Shown here: piece by piece, positions 1 through 5,628 of the stretch | How the letters are laid out: each line of letters opens with the position of its first letter | How positions within the stretch are numbered: the first letter of the stretch is position 1 | From: Verrucomicrobiales bacterium | GTDB taxonomy: Bacteria; Verrucomicrobiota; Verrucomicrobiia; Limisphaerales; RI-55 | Length of the DNA: 8,760 nt | Assembly: GCA_003484235.1 (NCBI GenBank) | Contig: DNDP01000237.1 | Coordinates: 17,088 to 25,847, forward strand | Direction of reading: 5' to 3' | Notes under the pieces: model-generated | Seen by the model: only the letters and a program-made list of their open reading frames with translations | Databases searched by the model: none | Told to the model about the DNA's origin: nothing | Made by a program: the position numbers and the translations under genes

Positions 1-447
1 TACTACCAGAACCTGGCGACCACCGTTTACCTGTTTCGTCGCGATGCGGAGGCCTACTACGGATTCAATGAGCAGCAGGTCTTCGATCGGGCGCTTGAAC
101 TCTACCGCAAGGCACTGGAACTCACTCCTGGCAGCTTCGAGGTCGCCAATGACCTGGCACAGACCTACTACGGGATCACGCCCTTTCGGCAGGAGGACGC
201 CATGTCCGCCTGGCGGGATGCCCTCGAACTGGCGACCACGGAGGCGGAGAGGCAGGGAGTCTACATTCACTTCGCAAGGCTGGAGATCCGGGTGGGCCAT
301 TTCTCGTCGGCCAGCAACCACTTGAACCGGGTGACAATTCCCGAGTACAAGGAATTGAAGAACCGCCTTTTCCGGTTGATCGAAAGCAAGCAGTCGCCAA
401 AGCCGGATGCCGGGCCCGATCCGGCCGCGGAACCATCGCAGCCTTAG
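1..447 (+). CDS. TPR-repeat protein, C-terminal fragment
   Basis: The reading frame is open from the first base and ends at TAG 445-447, giving 148 residues with the N-terminus outside the window. Helical repeats are visible. Residues 27-60 (QQVFDRALELYRKALELTPG, then FEVANDLAQTYYG) match the TPR pattern of small residue, hydrophobic and Tyr positions. Residues 66-101 (EDAMSAWRDALELA, then YIHFARLEIRVGHF) look like a second repeat. A third, degenerate helical pair follows, and then a Pro/Ala/Glu-rich tail (residues 131-148). TPR units are protein-interaction scaffolds; partner and cell location cannot be told from this fragment. An internal ATG at 202 could be mistaken for a start, but the repeat pattern continues upstream of it without a stop. 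The stop overlaps that of the convergent downstream gene. Confidence 0.85.
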   Translation, partial: YYQNLATTVYLFRRDAEAYYGFNEQQVFDRALELYRKALELTPGSFEVANDLAQTYYGITPFRQEDAMSAWRDALELATTEAERQGVYIHFARLEIRVGHFSSASNHLNRVTIPEYKELKNRLFRLIESKQSPKPDAGPDPAAEPSQP

Positions 448-1067
448 CTGCCGAGACCGGGGAGGTTCAGTTCGCCAAGCAGAGTTCCTTGCAGGACTCT
501 CAGCGCGAGGAAATGGCTTAGACCGTTCAAGGCGATGAGGAGAAAGGAGCCGACGAAATAGAGTCCAAGGGCGGTGGTGGGATCGGGTCGTGCGACCCGC
601 GCCAGCCCTAGATAGAACACTTTGATCGAAAGCGCCACGCCGATGAGCCGACAGACCCACGTGGGAATCTGGGGGATGCCATCCAGGCACTGCATCAACA
701 GCACTGGGCCGAAGCAGTAGGCCATGAGGCTGAAACTGACGGCGAGCGGTCGCTTGCAGTGAAAGCTCCGGAGGAGAAACCGGAAAATGACCGCGAGCGC
801 GAACACCACCATCACATGCAGCACCACCTGGGCAATTTCATACCGAACAAGCCTTTCGAACGGTACGGACGTCGCCGGCTGGCTGCTGAACTCCAGTGGA
901 TCACGCTGGTTGCCCAGGGTATGAAGTCCCCAGCCTTCCACCACGCAGGCGACGAGCACCCACGGCACCAACCAGAGGAACAGCACCGCCGAAACGCTTC
1001 GGGAGGCATTGGCAATGCGCTCCCATGTTGGTCCCGGCTCAAACAGGAGTTGCAGTGCCTTGATCAT
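444..1067 (-). CDS. Yip1-family-like integral membrane protein
   Basis: This 207-residue protein opens with ALQLLFEPGPTWERIA (residues 4-19), the amphipathic 'P..TWERIA' lead typical of bacterial Yip1-domain proteins. About five hydrophobic segments follow (roughly 25-43, 80-99, 108-126, 139-157 and 165-188), the usual Yip1 layout. Bacterial Yip1-domain proteins sit in the inner membrane and have no well-defined biochemical role, so no reaction is assigned. The frame extends upstream to a TTG at 1109. ATG 1067 is preferred because the family homology begins there and a promoter-like TACACT box lies between the two candidates. The TAA stop (444-446) overlaps the TAG of the TPR gene on the other strand. 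Family call is from motif and topology only. Confidence 0.75.
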   Translation of the reverse strand: MIKALQLLFEPGPTWERIANASRSVSAVLFLWLVPWVLVACVVEGWGLHTLGNQRDPLEFSSQPATSVPFERLVRYEIAQVVLHVMVVFALAVIFRFLLRSFHCKRPLAVSFSLMAYCFGPVLLMQCLDGIPQIPTWVCRLIGVALSIKVFYLGLARVARPDPTTALGLYFVGSFLLIALNGLSHFLALRVLQGTLLGELNLPGLGS

Positions 1068-1077
1068 GGAGCGGGCG

Positions 1078-1105
1078 AGTGTATGGGCTCGCGGAATGGA
1101 GACAA
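1078..1105 (-). promoter_or_regulatory. Candidate promoter of the Yip1-like gene
   Basis: On the minus strand, TTGTCT (1100-1105) is followed by a 16-nt spacer and TACACT (1078-1083). The ATG lies 10 nt beyond the -10-like box, so the transcript would have almost no leader. Only the hexamers and spacing support this call. Confidence 0.4.
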
Positions 1106-1130
1106 CCAAATTGCTCTGCCATCCAGCGGC

Positions 1131-1158
1131 TTGAAATCAGTCCGGACTGCGGTACCTT
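1131..1158 (+). promoter_or_regulatory. Candidate promoter of the lipoprotein gene
   Basis: TTGAAA (1131-1136) and TACCTT (1153-1158) are 16 nt apart, and the ATG begins 6 nt after the -10-like box. Transcription starting the usual 6-7 nt downstream would begin at or next to the start codon, giving a leaderless mRNA. There is no Shine-Dalgarno sequence, which fits. It shares the 97-bp divergent region with the promoter of the Yip1-like gene. Confidence 0.5.
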
Positions 1159-1164
1159 GACCGC

Positions 1165-1563
1165 ATGAGATCCTCGGAACGTCCGGCTGGTTTGGCGTGG
1201 CTTTCCTGCATGGTCGTGACCGCGCTGGTCTTCCTTTCCGGGTGTGCCACCCGGCCGCAGCTGGACTGGTCGTCCCGGATCGGTCAGTACACCTTCGATC
1301 AGGCGGTCATTGACTACGGCCCACCGGACAAGCAGGCCCAGCTTTCCGACCAATCGAAGGTCGTCGAGTGGGTCACCCGGCGCGGCGGCTACTCGGGGCA
1401 TGCCTACGGATTCGGCACCTTTGGACATCATCCGCGACACTACCGGCACTATCCGGGCTACGTCTACACGCCCTACACCGTGACCCGTTCGCCCGACCGC
1501 CATCTGCGGTTGGTGTTCGATCCCGACGGCTTGCTCAGGAGTTGGAACGAGTTCTCCAAGTGA
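1165..1563 (+). CDS. Small His/Tyr-rich lipoprotein, function unknown
   Basis: This 132-residue protein has a type II signal peptide: a basic start (MRSSER), a hydrophobic core (about 10-24) and the lipobox LSGC with Cys27 as the lipidated residue. The residue after Cys is Ala, so there is no Asp at +2 to hold it in the inner membrane. The mature part has three blocks: YTFDQAVIDYGPPDKQAQL (42-60) with VVEWVTRR (66-73), a His/Tyr/Gly-rich stretch (75-104), and LRLVFDPDGLLRSW (114-127). The 'YGPPDK ... W ... L.L.FD.DG.L..W' order recalls small BamE/SmpA-like lipoprotein folds, but the match is too loose for a family call. The His/Tyr block could bind metal; that is inference. It is followed after 43 nt by the FtsB-like gene, which seems to have its own promoter. 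Confidence 0.8.
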   Translation: MRSSERPAGLAWLSCMVVTALVFLSGCATRPQLDWSSRIGQYTFDQAVIDYGPPDKQAQLSDQSKVVEWVTRRGGYSGHAYGFGTFGHHPRHYRHYPGYVYTPYTVTRSPDRHLRLVFDPDGLLRSWNEFSK

Positions 1564-1570
1564 ATCTCCC

Positions 1571-1600
1571 TTTTCAAATCTCGCGGGAAGTGCCTAAGGT
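1571..1600 (+). promoter_or_regulatory. Candidate promoter of the FtsB-like gene
   Basis: TTTTCA (1571-1576), an 18-nt spacer and TAAGGT (1595-1600) lie in the 43-bp gap after the lipoprotein gene. The GTG start at 1607 follows after only six bases. The AAGG inside the box could alternatively serve as a weak Shine-Dalgarno sequence if the two genes are cotranscribed. The sequence alone does not decide between these readings. Confidence 0.4.
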
Positions 1601-1606
1601 CCGCCC

Positions 1607-1936
1607 GTGAAATCTGGCCAGCGAATCTCGGACCTGCTCTCCCGGTTGACGCTCTTCGTGGTGGTGGGTGCGGGATTGGTGGGCGTCTTTGGCTGGTATG
1701 TTCCTCTGATTCAGGAAAACCAGCGGCTCCAGAAGGACATCGCCATTCAGAACGAACGGATTGCCGAACTTCGGAGGGCCAACCAGGCAATGACCCTTCG
1801 CTGGCAGAATTTCTACGCCGATTCCAACACCGTCGAACGACTCGCGCGCGAGAATCTCGGCTATGCCCGGCCGGGCGAGATCGTTTATCGATTTGAAGCG
1901 GAAGCCCCGGCCCCTTCCGGGAGCACGGGGCATTAA
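1607..1936 (+). CDS. Septum formation initiator (FtsB/DivIC) family protein
   Basis: The product has 109 residues, the usual size for FtsB/DivIC. A short cytoplasmic N-terminus is followed by one transmembrane segment (about 14-34), a coiled coil (about 35-68: QENQRLQKDIAIQNERIAEL and on) and the family's C-terminal signature ERLARENLGYARPGEIVYRF (77-96). Proteins of this family sit in the inner membrane with the coiled coil in the periplasm, and join FtsL and FtsQ (or their Gram-positive counterparts) in the divisome to control septal wall synthesis. The start is GTG, chosen because an upstream extension adds nothing family-like and the membrane segment begins 13 residues in. The Ala/Pro/Gly-rich tail (97-109) is probably disordered. 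Whether it acts as FtsB or DivIC cannot be resolved without ftsL/ftsQ neighbours, which are absent here. Confidence 0.85.
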   Translation: MKSGQRISDLLSRLTLFVVVGAGLVGVFGWYVPLIQENQRLQKDIAIQNERIAELRRANQAMTLRWQNFYADSNTVERLARENLGYARPGEIVYRFEAEAPAPSGSTGH

Positions 1937-1942
1937 ATGTTC

Positions 1943-1962
1943 CTGCCGCCGGTTGGCGGGAG
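1943..1962. terminator. Short hairpin between convergent genes
   Basis: CCGCC (1946-1950) and GGCGG (1955-1959) pair around a GGTT loop. Two further pairs beyond one G-G mismatch extend the stem to 1943-1962. It fills the 27-bp gap between the FtsB-like stop and the pseudopilin stop, so it could terminate both genes. No T-tract follows on either strand, so intrinsic termination is not assured. Confidence 0.35.
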
Positions 1963-1963
1963 A

Positions 1964-2374
1964 TCAGTTGGCCCGGAGAATGTCGTCAAATTCCACGACA
2001 GTGGTGTCATCAAAACTCCGATTGGGGCCGGCCGACCGGACCAGCACGCCTTCATTGCTGAAATAGATGCGCAGGGGAGTTTCCCAGGGATCGACGAACT
2101 CGCCTTTGGTGTTGGTGGTCAGGTTCTTGCCGACGAGGATGATGAGATTCTTCTCGTTCTTGCCGTCCAGCGCCTTGGCAATCTGGGCATTGCTGCCGCT
2201 GGGATAGTCGCCGGTGCGCTCCTTGTATTGCTGGAGTGCGGTGAACAGGCTGTCCACGTCATTGTTGAATTTTGCGGAGCGTGCGTTGGCCTGGTAAACG
2301 GTAACCGCGCGGATACCCCACGCCACACCGACCACCAAGGCTATCAGACCGAGGGCAAAGATGAACTTCTTCAT
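1964..2374 (-). CDS. GspG-like type II secretion pseudopilin-related protein
   Basis: This 136-residue protein has a single N-terminal hydrophobic segment (about 3-20) followed by an amphipathic helix (ARSAKFNNDVDSLFTALQQY, 31-50). The C-terminal beta region carries the GspG hallmark DPWETPLRIYF (95-105) and a late SAGPNRSFDD stretch (114-123) near the position of the GspG calcium loop. GspG is the major pseudopilin of type II secretion. This looks like one of the stand-alone GspG-C-domain paralogues seen in Verrucomicrobiota. The classical prepilin peptidase site (Gly followed by FTLIE) is missing, so it may be a membrane-anchored relative and not an assembled pseudopilin. ATG 2374 is chosen because it has the clearest Shine-Dalgarno site in the window and starts just before the membrane helix. 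The same frame stays open upstream to 3124, but that part is antisense to the SDR gene. Confidence 0.75.
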   Translation of the reverse strand: MKKFIFALGLIALVVGVAWGIRAVTVYQANARSAKFNNDVDSLFTALQQYKERTGDYPSGSNAQIAKALDGKNEKNLIILVGKNLTTNTKGEFVDPWETPLRIYFSNEGVLVRSAGPNRSFDDTTVVEFDDILRAN

Positions 2375-2379
2375 GGAAT

Positions 2380-2386
2380 CCCCCTT
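2380..2386 (-). promoter_or_regulatory. Shine-Dalgarno site of the pseudopilin gene
   Basis: On the minus strand AAGGGGG lies 5 nt before ATG 2374. It is the only strong ribosome binding site I see in the window. It fixes the start within a reading frame that is open for another 250 codons upstream. Confidence 0.65.
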
Positions 2387-2495
2387 CAGCACCGTCGGTG
2401 CCATGGGGAAAAGCGCCGGCGGTTCACCCCAGGTTGCTGGCAGCCAAGTTTTTGCTTTCGCCGGCCCGGATCGACTCACACTATCCGCTCCACTT

Positions 2496-3305
2496 ATGAG
2501 CGACCTCTTCGATTTGCAGGGTGATGTGGCGGTGGTCATTGGTGCCACCGGGGTTTTGGGCGGTGCGATTGCCGAGGGACTCGCCCGCCACGGGGCCAAA
2601 GTCGCCGTGCTGGGCCGCAATGCCGACCGGGGTGGTGCCCGGGTGCAGGCCATCGAGGCGGCCGGGGGCAAGGCGGCTTTCTTCGCCGCTGACGCTGTCA
2701 ACAGGGAGAGTCTGGTCGCCGCCAACGGCGCCATCGAGAAATCGCTGGGACCGGTCACCGTCCTGGTGAACGCAGCCGGTGGCAACGATCCCAAAGTGAC
2801 GGTCACGCCGGACAATCCCGTGGAGAACATCGCGATCGCCGACTGGCACGCCAATTTCGACCTCAACCTTGTCGGCGGCGTACTGCTGCCGTGCCAGGTG
2901 TTCGGGCCGGCCATGTGCGGGCGCGGACGGGGCAGCATCATCAACATCGCCAGCGTCTCGGCCCACCTGCCGCTCTCGCGCGTCATGACGTATTCGGCCG
3001 CCAAGGCCGCGGTGCTCAACCTTACCAGCTTCCTCGCCCGCGAATGGGCGACCAAGGGCGTCCGCGTGAACACGATCACCCCCGGCTTCTTCCCGGCCGA
3101 GCAGAACCGACGGTTGTTGTTCAAGGACGACGGCTCGCCGACACCGCGCGCGCAGCAGATTCTCGGTCACACGCCGATGGGCCGGATGGGTGAGGCGAAG
3201 GAACTGGTCGGAGCGGCCGTCTATCTGGCCAGCCATGCCGCCAGCAGCTTTGTCACAGGAACCGACCTTCGCGTGGACGGCGGCTTCCTCAGCCAGACGA
3301 TCTGA
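2496..3305 (+). CDS. SDR oxidoreductase, D-mannonate oxidoreductase (UxuB/YjmF) type
   Basis: This 269-residue protein is a classical short-chain dehydrogenase/reductase. The Rossmann nucleotide-binding motif is VIGATGVLGGAIAEGLA (14-30), in the 'G..GVLGG' form. LVNAAGGND follows at 90-98, then Asn124 (DLNLVG), Ser153 and Ser155 (NIASVSAH), and Tyr166 and Lys170 (YSAAK), which complete the catalytic tetrad. The C-terminal PGFFPAEQNRRLL (196-208), HTPMGRMGE and FVTGTDLRVDGGF segments match my recollection of the SDR-type D-mannonate oxidoreductases (fructuronate reductases). These interconvert D-mannonate and D-fructuronate with NAD(P)H in hexuronate catabolism. No uxuA, uxaC or transporter lies nearby, so the substrate is inferred. 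ATG 2496 puts the Rossmann strand at residue 11. The frame is open back to 2361, but that extension runs over the divergent gene's start. There is no obvious Shine-Dalgarno site. Confidence 0.8.
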   Translation: MSDLFDLQGDVAVVIGATGVLGGAIAEGLARHGAKVAVLGRNADRGGARVQAIEAAGGKAAFFAADAVNRESLVAANGAIEKSLGPVTVLVNAAGGNDPKVTVTPDNPVENIAIADWHANFDLNLVGGVLLPCQVFGPAMCGRGRGSIINIASVSAHLPLSRVMTYSAAKAAVLNLTSFLAREWATKGVRVNTITPGFFPAEQNRRLLFKDDGSPTPRAQQILGHTPMGRMGEAKELVGAAVYLASHAASSFVTGTDLRVDGGFLSQTI

Positions 3306-3383
3306 GTTGCTTCTGGAGCATCGCGAGGCTGTTGAGAATGGGTGGGGGATGCGATCCGGTGAAGTGTCCTCCGGCGCATGAAC

Positions 3384-3399
3384 CCGAAGTGCTCTTCGG
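3384..3399. terminator. Perfect 6-bp hairpin between SDR gene and dxr
   Basis: CCGAAG (3384-3389) and CTTCGG (3394-3399) form a perfect stem around a TGCT loop, inside the 129-bp gap between the convergent SDR and dxr stops. It could stop transcription from both sides. There is no T-tract. I see nothing else in this gap. Confidence 0.4.
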
Positions 3400-3434
3400 C
3401 CCCCGCCTTGAAGCGACCAGGTTGGACGCCAGGC

Positions 3435-4586
3435 TCAGGCGCCGCCGACCAGGGTTCCAGCCTTTCTCCTGGCCCAGCGGTCGCTTTCCAGTATCTGGTC
3501 GAAGCTCGGGTGCGCAACGTTGTCGAGCGCCTGCATGGTGCGCTCGACGGTTGCGGTGATCTGTGTGAAGCCGATCCTCCGGTTAAAGAAGGCGTCCACC
3601 GCAACTTCGTTGGCGGCATTCAATACCGCCGGCAGCAGGCCGCCATCGGTTCCGGCCCAGCGGGCGAGCTTCAGCGAGGGGAACTTGTCCACGTCCGGCT
3701 CCTCGAAGGTGAGACTGCCATACTTGGGAAGACTGGTCTGAACGCGGTCGCTGCCGGCCCGGTCCGGGTAGGTCAACGCGTACTGGATCGGCAGGCACAT
3801 GTCGGGTGTCGAGAGCTGTGCGATGATGGAGCCGTCGACGAATTCCACCATCGAGTGAATCACGCTCTGCGGATGCACCACGACCTCGACGCGCGCCATT
3901 TCGATGTCGAACAGCCAGCGCGCCTCGATCATCTCGAGGCCCTTGTTGAAAAGCGTGGCCGAATCGCAGGTGATCTTGCGGCCCATGTTCCACGAGGGAT
4001 GTTTCAGCGCCTGTTCGACGGTGATCCTCTCGAACTCCGCCTTGGGCGTCTGCCGGAAGGGGCCGCCGGAAGCGGTCAGGATCATCCGGCGCACGGACTC
4101 GGGCGGTTTGCCGTCGAGGCATTGGAAGATCGCTGAATGCTCGCTGTCCACCGCGAGCACCTTGACGCCGTGTTTGCGGGCCTCGCTCATCACGGTCTCA
4201 CCGGCCATGACGAGAATCTCCTTCGATGCCACCGCGATGTCCTTGCCCGCGCGGATGGCGGCAAGGGCCGGCTGCAGGCCGGCGGTGCCAACAATTGCGA
4301 TCAGCACGATGTCCGCGTCCGGCATGGTGGCGAGCTGGATCAGGCCGGCCTCCCCGGAAAGCACTTCCACATTCTCTCCGACCCGCGCTGCCAGCGCGTC
4401 CACCTTTGCCGGATCGGTGACGCTGATTGCGGTGGGACGGTAGCGGGTGGCCTGTTCGGCCAGCAGATCGACGTTGCTGCCGGCGGCGAGGCCAACCAGC
4501 CGGATGCGGTCCGGCAGGTCGTCGACGACCTTGCAGGTGCTGGTGCCGATCGAACCTGTGCTGCCGAGAAGTACGACGTTCTTCAT
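3435..4586 (-). CDS. dxr: 1-deoxy-D-xylulose 5-phosphate reductoisomerase
   Basis: The enzyme converts 1-deoxy-D-xylulose 5-phosphate to 2-C-methyl-D-erythritol 4-phosphate with NADPH and a divalent metal, the committed step of the MEP isoprenoid pathway, in the cytoplasm. The 383-residue length is close to the usual size (about 390-400). The NADPH-binding GSTGSIGTS motif is at 8-16. ASKE (120-123) stands where many homologues have ANKE. Metal ligands are Asp147 and Glu149 (VDSEHSAIFQCL) and Glu218 (NKGLEMIEA). TASGGPFR (171-178) and HPSWNMG (196-202, with the active-site His196) form the substrate loop region. The alpha-helical C-terminal domain includes LNAANEVAVDAFF (322-334). The ATG overlaps the TGA of cdsA by four bases (ATGA, 4583-4586), so translation is probably coupled. 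The often-seen rseP neighbour does not follow; the next gene is convergent. Confidence 0.97.
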   Translation of the reverse strand: MKNVVLLGSTGSIGTSTCKVVDDLPDRIRLVGLAAGSNVDLLAEQATRYRPTAISVTDPAKVDALAARVGENVEVLSGEAGLIQLATMPDADIVLIAIVGTAGLQPALAAIRAGKDIAVASKEILVMAGETVMSEARKHGVKVLAVDSEHSAIFQCLDGKPPESVRRMILTASGGPFRQTPKAEFERITVEQALKHPSWNMGRKITCDSATLFNKGLEMIEARWLFDIEMARVEVVVHPQSVIHSMVEFVDGSIIAQLSTPDMCLPIQYALTYPDRAGSDRVQTSLPKYGSLTFEEPDVDKFPSLKLARWAGTDGGLLPAVLNAANEVAVDAFFNRRIGFTQITATVERTMQALDNVAHPSFDQILESDRWARRKAGTLVGGA

Positions 4587-5491
4587 TGCGACGTGGTGAG
4601 CCAGACGAGATAGGCAAACATTATCGGCGCATTGAACAGCAGGCTGTCCACAAGGTCCAGCACGCCGCCGATGCCGGGGAAATAGGCTCCGCTGTCCTTC
4701 ACGCCGGCCTCACGCTTGAAAAGGCTTTCCACCAGATCACCGACCACGGCGCCGCCACCCAGGAGCAGGCCCAGGATCAGAGCGTGGGAAAAGGTCATTC
4801 CCACCAGCCTGTCGTGTGCAAAGTGCGCGAAAGCCAGGCTGGCTCCGGTGGACACCGCAAGGGCGCCCCCCAGCCCCTCCCAGGTTTTTCCCGGGCTCAC
4901 CCGCGGGATCATCTTGTGACGTCCGATCAGCGAGCCCACCGAGTAGGCACCCATGTCGCTGGCCTTGGTGACGAGGATGAAGTAGAGCAGCCACCAGGAG
5001 CCGTTGTCTTCGCTGTGGAAGTAAACGCTCATCAGAAAGCCCAGCAGCCAAGGGATGTAGACAAGTGCCAACAGCGTGCCTCCGACGGCGGCCAGACCAT
5101 TCTCCATGTCGGTCCAGAATAGCCTCCGGACGAACAGGCCGATGACGATGCTGCCGCCCAGAGCAAGATTGACCACCAGCGGCGAGACCTTATCGGATAG
5201 GAGGCCGGTTTCGGCCAGCCAGACAGCAGACACGAACAGCACGCCGGTCGCCACCGCGTAGCTGCGAAAACAGGCGATGCCCCGTCGCTGCACCAGATCG
5301 CAGAACTCCAGGAGGGCGAACACCGTGATGACAGCGACAACCGCAAGCAGGGCCAGATCTGCGACCAGCAGATTGCCGGAGAACAGCGCTCCGAGGACCA
5401 GCGCCCACAACACCACGGTCGTAAACAGTCGCCGGAAGAAGGTCTGGAGCTTGGAATGGGCCGCCGGAGCGCCCGCGTGGTCGCTGGACAT
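4583..5491 (-). CDS. cdsA: Phosphatidate cytidylyltransferase (CDP-diacylglycerol synthase)
   Basis: The enzyme makes CDP-diacylglycerol from phosphatidic acid and CTP, the branch point of bacterial phospholipid synthesis, in the inner membrane. The 302 residues hold about eight hydrophobic segments (for example 22-38, 42-62, 78-94, 106-122, 135-155, 166-175, 210-225 and 235-251). Family landmarks are TKASDMGAYSVGSLIG (175-190), SPGKTWEG (199-206) and the C-terminal signature SLFKREAGVKDSG (256-268) followed by PGIGGVLDLVDS (272-283). In the textbook signature the latter reads PGHGG.LDR.D, so His and Arg are replaced here by Ile and Leu. ATG 5491 is chosen because the 67-codon open extension upstream is not family-like and runs into the neighbouring gene. 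It leads into dxr with a 4-bp overlap, the familiar cdsA-dxr order; uppS is not upstream. Confidence 0.94.
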   Translation of the reverse strand: MSSDHAGAPAAHSKLQTFFRRLFTTVVLWALVLGALFSGNLLVADLALLAVVAVITVFALLEFCDLVQRRGIACFRSYAVATGVLFVSAVWLAETGLLSDKVSPLVVNLALGGSIVIGLFVRRLFWTDMENGLAAVGGTLLALVYIPWLLGFLMSVYFHSEDNGSWWLLYFILVTKASDMGAYSVGSLIGRHKMIPRVSPGKTWEGLGGALAVSTGASLAFAHFAHDRLVGMTFSHALILGLLLGGGAVVGDLVESLFKREAGVKDSGAYFPGIGGVLDLVDSLLFNAPIMFAYLVWLTTSQ

Positions 5492-5500
5492 CGGGCCGGG

Positions 5501-5529
5501 AAGGTAGCTGGCGACCGCAGATGGGTCGA
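5501..5529 (-). promoter_or_regulatory. Candidate promoter of cdsA-dxr
   Basis: On the minus strand TCGACC (5524-5529), a 17-nt spacer and TACCTT (5501-5506) precede the cdsA ATG by nine bases. The -10-like hexamer is identical to the one before the lipoprotein gene. The 137-bp gap after the previous gene makes a separate cdsA-dxr promoter plausible. Confidence 0.4.
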
Positions 5530-5604
5530 GATTTTTGCCGGGTCTGTGGATCGACGGTGGAGATCGCCGAGCGGATTGTTGCTTCGAACAACGCTGAACC
5601 ATGC

Positions 5605-5626
5605 CAGCCCGGGCTGCCCGCGGCAG
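5605..5626 (-). terminator. Overlapping GC-rich palindromes after the secreted-protein gene
   Basis: Just downstream of the minus-strand stop at 5629 lie CTGCC-CGC-GGCAG (5614-5626) and the perfect 12-bp palindrome CAGCCCGGGCTG (5605-5616). They share bases and could form alternative hairpins. The position suits a terminator, but there is no T-tract. Confidence 0.3.
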
Positions 5627-5628
5627 GA

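Noticed and set aside
1039..1503. 154-codon minus-strand frame over the lipoprotein gene
   Set aside because: The plus-strand lipoprotein has a signal peptide, lipobox and promoter; the antisense frame has none of these and overlaps the promoter region.
1937..2524. 195-codon + strand frame downstream of the FtsB-like gene
   Set aside because: It is antisense to the pseudopilin gene, whose conserved C-terminal motifs and ribosome binding site are convincing.
2375..3124. N-terminal extension of the pseudopilin frame (250 codons)
   Set aside because: It is antisense to the SDR gene and has low-complexity Ala/Ser/Thr/Pro composition. A strong Shine-Dalgarno site marks the true start at 2374.
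3378..4136. 252-codon + strand frame
   Set aside because: It is the complement of dxr and has no independent start signal or domain.
5573..5593. Weak TTGTT/AACAA inverted repeat around TTCGAA
   Set aside because: The stem is only 5 bp, does not sit at a gene end, and is no better than chance.
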